A DNA stretch of 14,258 nucleotides from Candidatus Aminicenantota bacterium (lineage in GTDB: Bacteria > Acidobacteriota > Aminicenantia > UBA2199): positions 562,769 through 577,026 of the forward strand of contig CP070627.1 in NCBI GenBank assembly GCA_020355945.1, read 5' to 3'. Numbering within the stretch: the first letter of the stretch is position 1; the number at the start of each line of letters is the position of its first letter. Of this stretch, positions 7,847 through 14,258 are shown piece by piece. Under the pieces are notes generated by a model. It was not told the origin of the DNA. It did no database searches and was given only the letters and a program-made list of their open reading frames with translations. The position numbers were made by a program, and so were the translations under genes.

Positions 7847-10800
7847 TTATCCTTTCTCCTTAATATCCGATTCCATGCTCTTGATCGGTTGATCGTTTAT
7901 CCCTTCCTCCCGGACCAGTTGTCCCATGACGGTTCCCAGTTTTTGCAGGGTTTGTTTCATCATGGTTTTGTCCAGGTCCAATTGTCCTGCCTGCGAGAAT
8001 TCAATGTGGTCCTCCCCAATCCCTTCGCTGCTTAAATAACCGGCAAGAGAATAAACAGTAGGATATTTAAATATTACCATCAATGGAACATCCACTTTAA
8101 TTGTTTCTTTTAGCTTAGTATGCACCTGGAGAATATTGACGGAATTTCCTCCTATATCAAAAAACCGGGTGTGTACTCCTATTTTGTCTAAGCCCAGAAC
8201 TCCCTTCCATACTTCGGCGATTATCTTTTCCATTTCTGTATCCGGTTTTATATAATCATCAACCATTTCAACTTCCGGTTCAGGTAATTCCCGCCGGTCC
8301 ACTTTTCCATTGGGGGTCATGGGTATGGCTTCCAACGGCACAAAATAAACAGGTATCATATAGTCGGGCAAAAACTGCGCCAGGTATTCCTTTAGTTCTA
8401 CTGTATTAACATTTTTATCCATAGACACATAATAGGCACATAGGAATTTATTGCCATTCTTATTCGTGGTAACCACCACAGCCTTTTTAATTTTATGATG
8501 TGATTGAATCTTGTTCTCTATTTCTTCCAGTTCAATGCGGAATCCCCTGATTTTCACCTGGTAATCAATCCTGCCTAAAAATTCAATGTTTCCATCTGCC
8601 AGCCACCGAGCCAAATCACCGGTTTTGTAGATTTTTTTGGAAATATAGGTCTTATAGGTCATATAGGACCTATGGAAAACATAAAGAAATTTCTCTGCGG
8701 TTAATTCGGGGTTATTCAAATACCCTCTGGCCACACCAATCCCTCCAATGACCAACTCACCGGGGACCCCCACCGGCTGCAATCCATCATGGCGGTCCAG
8801 TATATACAATTTTACATTTTGGATAGGCTTGCCAATGGGAATATCACTGCTGCCTCCCCAATCTACTAACGGGTACCTGCTGGCATAAATCGCTGCTTCT
8901 GTTGGACCATACAAATTTTCCAGCGGAATTGAGCTGTTCAAAATCTGGAATTTATTCACCAATTCCGGCACCAACGCTTCACCCGCCAAAAAGATGTATT
9001 TCAAACCGGATAGTCTTCCTATATTATTTGGGGTTAACTGGTCTACGAATGCATCGAACATGGAAGGGACAAAATTGATGTGGGTAACATGCATCTTTTC
9101 TATGGCATCCAGTATCTTCTCAGGCTCTTTTTCACCGACAGGTTCCAATAAAACCAACCGCCCCCCATTATTTCCCCAAAACCACCCAAACAACTCCGTC
9201 AATGAGACATCAAAAATATACGAAGTCTTCATCAAATAAACATCCGCTGGAGTGAAGGGATACATTCGCTCTAATGCATACAATGTATTCATAATAGAAA
9301 CATGATCCACCATGACCCCTTTGGGCCGGCCCGTAGAACCCGAAGTGTAGATGATGTAAGCCAGTTGGTCCCCCTGCCGGAGGGAAATTCCAAATTCCAA
9401 ATTCCAAATTCCAAACGAAGAGGTGCCCTTTGGGCATGTTTTAGATGCCTTCGGCAAAGAAGAGTACACTTTGGGATCATCTATATAAATGACATCAATG
9501 CCTTCCTTAACAAAGTGATCCCTAAAATTATTACTATTTTTTACTAAAATTGTTACATCGCTGTCTTTTAACATGTAATCGATGCGTTCTTGGGGGTAAT
9601 CCGGGGCGATAGGCATATAAGCACCACCTGCTTTTAATATCCCCAATATGCCAACAATCACTTCGATGGACCGCTCCATCATGATGGCCACAATGGTGTC
9701 GGATTTGACTCCCTTTTCTCTTAAACCATGCGCCAAATGACCGGTTTTTTTGTTTAATTCCCTGTAAGTAATAGACCCGGGTGCGGACCCTAAGTGCTTC
9801 TCCATGCTCCATGCACCATGGTCCATGCCAATTACGGCAATATAATCCGGAGTCTGTTCTGCTTGTTCTGTAAATAATTGATGGATAGTCTTTTCCTTTG
9901 GGTATTCCGCTGTTGTATTGTTAAATGCGTATAATATCCGGTCTTTTTCTACATCCGGTATGATTTCTATTTCCCATAACTCCTGGTGGGGACGATCGAT
10001 TATAGATGAAATGATATTCTTGAAATAACCGACAAATCTCTCTATTGTTTCCTCTTTAAACAATTTCGTACAGTATTCAAATCTAAAAAACAGGTTCTTC
10101 CCGGATTCAAATGCCTGTAAGGTTAAATCAAATCGTGATCCATTTTTTTCATAATTGTATAATTTTTCAATTTCTTCGCGTGTTTCCATGCTGTGTAAAA
10201 TAAACATGACATCAAATACGGGATTCCGACTAATGTCCCGGTTCACATTTAATTTGTCGATCAACTGTTCAAAGGGATACTCCTGGTGCTCAAAGTCCCC
10301 TAAGGTTTTTTCCTTCACTTCCTTTAAAAAATCGTAAAATGTTTTTCCTGGTTTGGGATAGTTTCTCAAAGCAAGGGTGTTAACAAACATGCCGATGATA
10401 TTTTCCAGGTCCGAATGCCGGCGGCCAGCTATCGGTGTCCCCACTACAATGTCTTCCTGGCCACTTATTTTAAAGAGAAATATATAGAAGATAGTAACCA
10501 GTTTCATAAAGATGGTGGCCTCTGCTTGTGCAGTTAAAACTTTCAACTGTTGGGTTTGTTCCTGGCTTATGTTAAATTTCCTGGTTTTTCCCTCATAACT
10601 CTGTTCCAGGGGTCTTGGATAATCGGTGGGCAGATTTAGTACAGGTATCTCTCCTTCGAATCGTTTCAACCAATACCCTTGCTGCTGCATGATTCTTTCC
10701 CGCACTCTTTTACTGTTTTGCCATTCCACATAATCCTTGTATTGGATACGTAGGTCAGCCAATTCTTTATCATCATACCATGCTTTAAAATCTCTAATGA

Positions 10801-13800
10801 TTAAATCGATAGATATGCCATCGGATATGATATGATGCATATCCACCATCAAAAGATATCTATTACGTGCACTTTCCCCTTGAAGGGTGGTAGGGGCAGC
10901 GGGAGAGGGGTGGCCGCGAAGAGCGGTCGGGGTGTGTGGAAGTTTCATCAACCCTACCCGCAGCAGCGGTGCTTTTGATAAATCAAAGGGGCGGATGAAA
11001 TCTTTGGCTATCGTTTTCCCGGGCTCCATGCTGGAATATTCAATTTTAAAATCCACCTTATCATGTATCCGCTGTATGGATTCTCCTGCCAATAGTTTAA
11101 ATGATGTCCTCAAACTTTCATGCCTTTTTATTAATTTCCTAAAAATCTCTTCCAGTTCAGCCTTTGCCAGGTTTCTATCAAATACTTCCACTAAAGACTC
11201 ATTGTAGGCAGTAGTGGTGGGGGCCATTTGCTGTAGGATAAACAACCGCTTCTGGGCGGAAGATAATGCATGATATTCCTTCTTTTCTGCCGATTCTATT
11301 GAAAAATATGTACTTTTATCCGCACCATTTATATATTCGGAAAGCTTCTCAATGGTGGGATGATCAAAAAAATAAATAATGGGGATTTCCACCTGCAAAT
11401 GTTTGTGAATTTTTGGCAGTAGAATCAAGGCCTTTAACGAATCACCACCCAATTCAAAGAAGTCATCCCGGATTCCTATCTTTTCATATCCGAAAAAGTG
11501 GGCCCAGAGGTTTGCCAGTGTTTTTTCGGTTTCGTTCCTGGGGGTCGCATATTTGCTGTCCAGTTGAGGCCGCGGCACCACCTTCATGGAAACAGGGTCC
11601 TTTTGCAATCCTTTCATAAAAGTAGAGGCGTTAACCGCCCGGGCCTGTTCAAGCAAAATGCCTAAATCACCTTTGGAAACCACCACTTGAGGTTGTCTGG
11701 CTGCCAGGATACGACCAAAGGTCTCCACACCTTCCTCGGGGGTAAGCCCGCCTTTCATATCCTGACCTGTCAATTTTTTATGCTGGGTCTCCTGGATATT
11801 GGCGATGCCAATACCTCGCCATCGCTCCCAATTGATAGATACAGTGAACATGGGGTGATTATCACTGTCAAGGGTATTCCTGTAATGAGCAAAAGCATCA
11901 AGAAAGGCATTGGCCGCGCAATACCCCACCTGACCGAACATGGGCATAATTGACGCCACAGAGGAGCATAAAATAAAGACGCCCGGTTTGTGCTTCATTT
12001 CGTGGAAAAGCTGATGGAGAACCAGTGTGCCCTGGATTTTGGACTTAAAAATTTGTTCCGATGTTTCTCTCGTTCTTCGCGGGATGATCTCACCATCGGG
12101 AAGACCCGCGCAGTGAATCACCCCGTCAAGGGAGCCAAAGTGTTTCTCTATCCGGGTCATTACCCCTTGCATCTGTTTCAGGTTGGATACATCCGCACTG
12201 AAGACCAGGACTTCCGTTCCTGGTTTCTCAAGCTTTTTGGCGTTTCGTATTTTTGTTTTTACATTTTCATTTTTACCAGGGTCCTTTAACCACTGTTCCC
12301 ATTGGTCCCTGGGTGGCAATTCCGTACGGCTGGTGAGTACCAGTTTAGCACCAATTGTTTTGACCAGGTATTCCGCCAATGCCAGTCCAATGCCGCCCAG
12401 TCCACCTGTTATCATCCAAACACTGGATTGTTTTAGGGGTAAGCGTTCTCTTTTGCAATTCTCGAAGCGTGCGGGTTCATAAATTTGTATCCAACGATAA
12501 TCACCGCGATACGCGATAACCGACTCATCCGACTTTGATATCAACTCATCCCGCAGCTGCTTGACCAGTTTTCTCTCTTGACTACTTCCACTACCCAAAG
12601 GAAAGGGTGAGAAAACCACATCAATACTTCGGCATTTTATGTTGAGGTATTCTGTGGGGATAACCTTAACAGGTCCCAACAGGGTGGCCTTTCCCGGGTA
12701 AAGACCATCTTTCCCGATCACTTCCTGCAGATTATTGGTCACCACTGCCAGTTGCAAGTTGCTGTTGATACCCGATCTTCCCAGGGCCCGAACGATATTT
12801 AAAAGACTGTAAAATCCCGGGTCCTGGATGCTGACGGCATGTTTTATATCTATCTTTGGTCCTCTTAATCTTGTTTTTGGAAGCATTGGTTCGATGTTAT
12901 CAGGGGTGACACACCATAGATGGACGATCCTGTCTGGTATCTTATCCAGGCGCTGCAGTTCATTAACCAGGGTATCGTAATTATTGTCTGCCTGTGGATT
13001 AAGGATAAATTCTCTATGGCTTTTTTTGAGAAACGCTTGCCCGGTTTTCACAGTAACCACTGTTTGTGTTTCGTTTTCCAGTTGTTTGACCAGTTGAGAA
13101 CCCAGCCCGCAGCCATCAATAAACACCAGCCAACAGGAATTGGTTGGCATTTCTCCGATTTGTTCTGCCGGGATAGGGAAACGTTTCCACGATGGGAGAT
13201 AAAACCAGTCGGCAATATCCTTTTTTTGGTGTGACGGAGATGTTTCCCCCGGCCTCTTTAGACTGATGCGGATGCCCTCTTTCTCGATCCAGTAGTGCTG
13301 ACGCTCAAACCAGTAAGTGGGTAACGGGATGCGGTTCCGCTGGTTTTTTTCTTCATCATAAAATCCATCCCAATCAATGGACTGCCCATACAGCCATAAC
13401 CGACCGATCCGGCTTAACAAGAAATAGACATCCGATATGTCTTGATGCGGAGGTCTCACCACGTTTAACACCCGGTGCTCATGATTTTTATTATCTTCAA
13501 TATGACGCAGGGCCAAAGTACTGATGTCACGACCCGGGCCTACTTCTAAAAAGATACAATTGGGCTCTTTTAACAACACTTTCATTCCCCGGGCAAATTG
13601 GACGGTTTCTCGTAAATGCGCGGCCCAGTATGCCGGGCTAACCGCCTCCTTATCGGTTAGCCAATCACCCGTCACATTGGAGATATAGGGAATTTGCGGT
13701 TTATTTAAGGTGATGGTGTTAAAGAGTCTTTCAAATTCCTTTAAAACAGGAACCATCATTGGAGAATGAAGGGCTCGTGTCGCTGGTACCCGCATGCACA

Positions 13801-14258
13801 GGAATCTTTTCCCTTTCATTTGTTTTTCAAAAGCATCAATAGCTCCTGTTGAACCGGTAATCACGCATGAAGGACCATTGTCAATTGCCAGGGATACCTC
13901 AAGATGTGGGTTTAAATAAGCACTTATTTCTTCCTGTGAAAGCGGCACACTTAACATGGCACCTTCAGGCGTTCCCCGGAGCAATTGTCCCCTGGAAACC
14001 ACCAATTTTAGCCCATCCTCTAAAGAAATTACCCCGGATACACAGGCAGCGGTATATTCACCAAAACTGTAGCCAATCATAGCATGAGGCGTAATTCCCC
14101 ATTTCATCAGCAATGCCGCCAACGCATATTCAAAGATAAATATCACCACCTGGGCGATTTCGGTTTGATTGATTTTATCTGAATTCGAAACAGGTTGCAG
14201 GGGTGACCCAACACAATCTTGGGGCGGGCACGGAGACCCGCCCCTACAATCAGAATGA
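7847..14258 (-). CDS. Hybrid PKS-NRPS megasynthase, AT-KR-ACP-C-A-PCP, 5' end outside window
   Basis: The frame is open from the right edge to TAA at 7847-7849, giving 2136 visible residues. Domains, numbered from the first codon at 14257: acyltransferase lacking its N-terminus (nucleophile Ser64 in GYSFGEY); ketoreductase with Rossmann motif TGGLGGIG near residue 615 and catalytic Ser766, Tyr779 and Asn783; acyl carrier (GGDSL, Ser940); condensation domain with HHIISDG at His1141-His1142; adenylation domain with A3 TSGSTGRPKG, A5 YGPTE, A7 TGDLARW and A10 NGKVDRREL; peptidyl carrier (GGNS, Ser2039). A 60-residue tail rich in charged residues follows and may dock to the next protein. Inferred role: finish one PKS extension and beta-keto reduction, then add one amino acid. 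A GTG at 14149 is in frame but is not the start, because conserved AT sequence (INQTEIAQ) lies upstream of it. A KS is expected beyond the edge. Several repeat inserts interrupt linkers of the AT, C and A domains. Confidence 0.95.
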   Translation of the reverse strand, partial: HSDCRGGSPCPPQDCVGSPLQPVSNSDKINQTEIAQVVIFIFEYALAALLMKWGITPHAMIGYSFGEYTAACVSGVISLEDGLKLVVSRGQLLRGTPEGAMLSVPLSQEEISAYLNPHLEVSLAIDNGPSCVITGSTGAIDAFEKQMKGKRFLCMRVPATRALHSPMMVPVLKEFERLFNTITLNKPQIPYISNVTGDWLTDKEAVSPAYWAAHLRETVQFARGMKVLLKEPNCIFLEVGPGRDISTLALRHIEDNKNHEHRVLNVVRPPHQDISDVYFLLSRIGRLWLYGQSIDWDGFYDEEKNQRNRIPLPTYWFERQHYWIEKEGIRISLKRPGETSPSHQKKDIADWFYLPSWKRFPIPAEQIGEMPTNSCWLVFIDGCGLGSQLVKQLENETQTVVTVKTGQAFLKKSHREFILNPQADNNYDTLVNELQRLDKIPDRIVHLWCVTPDNIEPMLPKTRLRGPKIDIKHAVSIQDPGFYSLLNIVRALGRSGINSNLQLAVVTNNLQEVIGKDGLYPGKATLLGPVKVIPTEYLNIKCRSIDVVFSPFPLGSGSSQERKLVKQLRDELISKSDESVIAYRGDYRWIQIYEPARFENCKRERLPLKQSSVWMITGGLGGIGLALAEYLVKTIGAKLVLTSRTELPPRDQWEQWLKDPGKNENVKTKIRNAKKLEKPGTEVLVFSADVSNLKQMQGVMTRIEKHFGSLDGVIHCAGLPDGEIIPRRTRETSEQIFKSKIQGTLVLHQLFHEMKHKPGVFILCSSVASIMPMFGQVGYCAANAFLDAFAHYRNTLDSDNHPMFTVSINWERWRGIGIANIQETQHKKLTGQDMKGGLTPEEGVETFGRILAARQPQVVVSKGDLGILLEQARAVNASTFMKGLQKDPVSMKVVPRPQLDSKYATPRNETEKTLANLWAHFFGYEKIGIRDDFFELGGDSLKALILLPKIHKHLQVEIPIIYFFDHPTIEKLSEYINGADKSTYFSIESAEKKEYHALSSAQKRLFILQQMAPTTTAYNESLVEVFDRNLAKAELEEIFRKLIKRHESLRTSFKLLAGESIQRIHDKVDFKIEYSSMEPGKTIAKDFIRPFDLSKAPLLRVGLMKLPHTPTALRGHPSPAAPTTLQGESARNRYLLMVDMHHIISDGISIDLIIRDFKAWYDDKELADLRIQYKDYVEWQNSKRVRERIMQQQGYWLKRFEGEIPVLNLPTDYPRPLEQSYEGKTRKFNISQEQTQQLKVLTAQAEATIFMKLVTIFYIFLFKISGQEDIVVGTPIAGRRHSDLENIIGMFVNTLALRNYPKPGKTFYDFLKEVKEKTLGDFEHQEYPFEQLIDKLNVNRDISRNPVFDVMFILHSMETREEIEKLYNYEKNGSRFDLTLQAFESGKNLFFRFEYCTKLFKEETIERFVGYFKNIISSIIDRPHQELWEIEIIPDVEKDRILYAFNNTTAEYPKEKTIHQLFTEQAEQTPDYIAVIGMDHGAWSMEKHLGSAPGSITYRELNKKTGHLAHGLREKGVKSDTIVAIMMERSIEVIVGILGILKAGGAYMPIAPDYPQERIDYMLKDSDVTILVKNSNNFRDHFVKEGIDVIYIDDPKVYSSLPKASKTCPKGTSSFGIWNLEFGISLRQGDQLAYIIYTSGSTGRPKGVMVDHVSIMNTLYALERMYPFTPADVYLMKTSYIFDVSLTELFGWFWGNNGGRLVLLEPVGEKEPEKILDAIEKMHVTHINFVPSMFDAFVDQLTPNNIGRLSGLKYIFLAGEALVPELVNKFQILNSSIPLENLYGPTEAAIYASRYPLVDWGGSSDIPIGKPIQNVKLYILDRHDGLQPVGVPGELVIGGIGVARGYLNNPELTAEKFLYVFHRSYMTYKTYISKKIYKTGDLARWLADGNIEFLGRIDYQVKIRGFRIELEEIENKIQSHHKIKKAVVVTTNKNGNKFLCAYYVSMDKNVNTVELKEYLAQFLPDYMIPVYFVPLEAIPMTPNGKVDRRELPEPEVEMVDDYIKPDTEMEKIIAEVWKGVLGLDKIGVHTRFFDIGGNSVNILQVHTKLKETIKVDVPLMVIFKYPTVYSLAGYLSSEGIGEDHIEFSQAGQLDLDKTMMKQTLQKLGTVMGQLVREEGINDQPIKSMESDIKEKG
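7850..7855 (-). promoter_or_regulatory. Ribosome binding site of the KS-AT-KR-ACP gene
   Basis: AAAGGA, 6 bases before the ATG at 7843, lies inside the last codons of the upstream gene. A second purine block, AAGGAG (7856-7861), precedes it. Both sit before the upstream TAA, so ribosomes finishing one protein can re-initiate on the next. This supports the ATG at 7843. Confidence 0.8.
8643..8669. repeat. Nonanucleotide array, ATATAGGTC x3
   Basis: Three 9-mers: ATATAGGTC, TTATAGGTC, ATATAGGAC, with a partial fourth (CTATGG). They encode HRSYMTYKTYIS between ELTAEKF and the A7 core IYKTGDLARW. Each unit is three codons, so copy-number change keeps the frame. Confidence 0.8.
9385..9412. repeat. 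Perfect heptanucleotide array, AAATTCC x4
   Basis: Four identical, contiguous copies of AAATTCC (GGAATTT on the coding strand). They encode FGIWNLEFGIS in the segment just before the phosphate-binding A3 core (IIYTSGSTG) of the A domain. Perfect copies imply recent expansion or active slippage. Confidence 0.92.
9424..9456. repeat. Two small hairpins beside the AAATTCC array
   Basis: TGCCC-TTT-GGGCA (9424-9436) and TGCC-TTC-GGCA (9446-9456) lie next to each other. They encode PKASKTCPKG directly upstream (in protein order) of the FGIWNLEF peptide. They probably form one composite insert with the heptamer array. Confidence 0.55.
9801..9828. repeat. Heptanucleotide array, TCCATGC x4
   Basis: Four tandem 7-mers: TCCATGC, TCCATGC, ACCATGG, TCCATGC. 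They encode MDHGAWSME, within an insert between IAVIG and ITYREL near the start of the A domain, where other A domains have a short loop. The same family in the same orientation recurs at 6472-6492. Confidence 0.85.
10877..10940. repeat. GC-rich insert in the condensation domain
   Basis: A block of about 70% GC (42 of 60 bases at 10881-10940, counted by hand) lies in surrounding sequence near 37-40%. It begins with the small palindrome CCCTTGAAGGG and carries four G-runs (10885-10887, 10893-10896, 10901-10903, 10907-10910). It encodes a proline-rich stretch (PHTPTALRGHPSPAAPTTLQ) between RVGLMKL and the catalytic MVDMHHIISDG, where C domains usually have only a few residues. I infer an inserted element; no second copy is in the window. 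Confidence 0.6.
14221..14244. repeat. GC-rich hairpin repeat inside AT coding sequence
   Basis: Arms GGGGCGGG (14221-14228) and CCCGCCCC (14237-14244) pair perfectly over 8 bp around an 8-base loop. It is followed by TAC, as is the related hairpin at 6443-6461. On the coding strand it reads RGGSPCPPQ, in a loop just before the conserved AT motif INQTEIAQ. It is open in this frame, while another frame meets TAG. Confidence 0.85.

Larger units (their letters stand above)
8285..9907 (-). other. Adenylation domain of the NRPS module, specificity residues readable
   Basis: This is the amino acid activating domain of the first gene. Aligning by eye to the PheA (GrsA) pocket: A4 reads FDVSLTE, giving D235, V236, T239; NFVPSMF gives M278; YIFLAGE gives F299 and A301; ENLYGPTEAAIY gives L322, I330 and Y331; the A10 lysine at 8303-8305 is K517. 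The tentative code is D-V-T-M-F-A-L-I-Y-K. Asp235 predicts an ordinary alpha-amino acid. I do not recognise the full code; the A-L-x-Y-K end loosely resembles a remembered alanine code, which is weak evidence. Three repeat inserts lie in this domain (9801-9828, 9385-9456, 8643-8669), all away from the pocket-lining stretch. Confidence 0.75.

Noticed and set aside
202..14082. Many other short plus-strand frames of 60-133 codons
   Set aside because: All lie opposite well-supported PKS/NRPS domains and none shows a family motif or an operon-like arrangement.
14147..14149. GTG as the start codon of the hybrid PKS-NRPS gene
   Set aside because: The frame stays open for 36 more codons to the window edge and encodes the conserved AT stretch INQTEIAQ also seen in the second protein. 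The AT would lack its N-terminal part if translation began here.
1..14258. Thioesterase, reductase release domain, DH, ER or methyltransferase
   Set aside because: I looked for these between AT and KR and after the carrier domains and saw no supporting motifs; release probably lies left of the window.

Overview
This window is almost entirely coding and all on the minus strand: it is an interior slice of a modular polyketide synthase / non-ribosomal peptide synthetase (PKS/NRPS) operon, read from right to left. Three megasynthase genes are visible, separated by only 3 and 24 bases. (1) From beyond the right edge to 7847: an incomplete hybrid protein whose visible part is AT-KR-ACP-C-A-PCP. (2) 7843 to 3047: a complete single PKS module KS-AT-KR-ACP of 1598 residues. 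(3) 3022 to beyond the left edge: a second PKS module, visible as KS-AT plus the start of a KR region. No RNA gene, transposase, CRISPR array, promoter or terminator was found, and neither end of the cluster (loading module, thioesterase, regulators, export) lies in the window.

Assembly-line logic: the chain carried on the ACP of protein 1 is condensed by its C domain with one amino acid activated by its A domain and held on its PCP. It then passes to the KS of protein 2 (an NRPS-to-PKS hand-off), is extended and reduced to a beta-hydroxyl, and passes to protein 3 for another extension. No DH, ER or methyltransferase domain is visible, so hydroxylated rather than unsaturated carbons are expected.

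The striking feature is that the inter-domain linkers and surface loops of all three proteins carry short repetitive DNA of several unrelated kinds, all in frame: heptanucleotide arrays (AAATTCC, TCCATGC, GCTGTGC types), nonanucleotide arrays (TCGGACCGG, CCAGGATTT, TATAGGTCA types) and GC-rich hairpins. Where modules can be compared, one often carries an insert that its neighbour lacks. One hairpin is bracketed by a 12-bp direct repeat. Such repeats are normally expected between genes; here they encode odd low-complexity peptides (FGIWNLEFGIS, SDRSDWSDRSD, NPGNPVNPG).

Organism: a bacterium of medium GC, with about 50% GC in the PKS parts and nearer 37% in sampled NRPS stretches. The NRPS style (SYIFDVSLTELF, TGDLARW, NIEFLGRID) together with this repeat content recalls uncultured Acidobacteriota-related lineages such as Candidatus Aminicenantes. 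This is from memory of such sequences, not a search, and is tentative.
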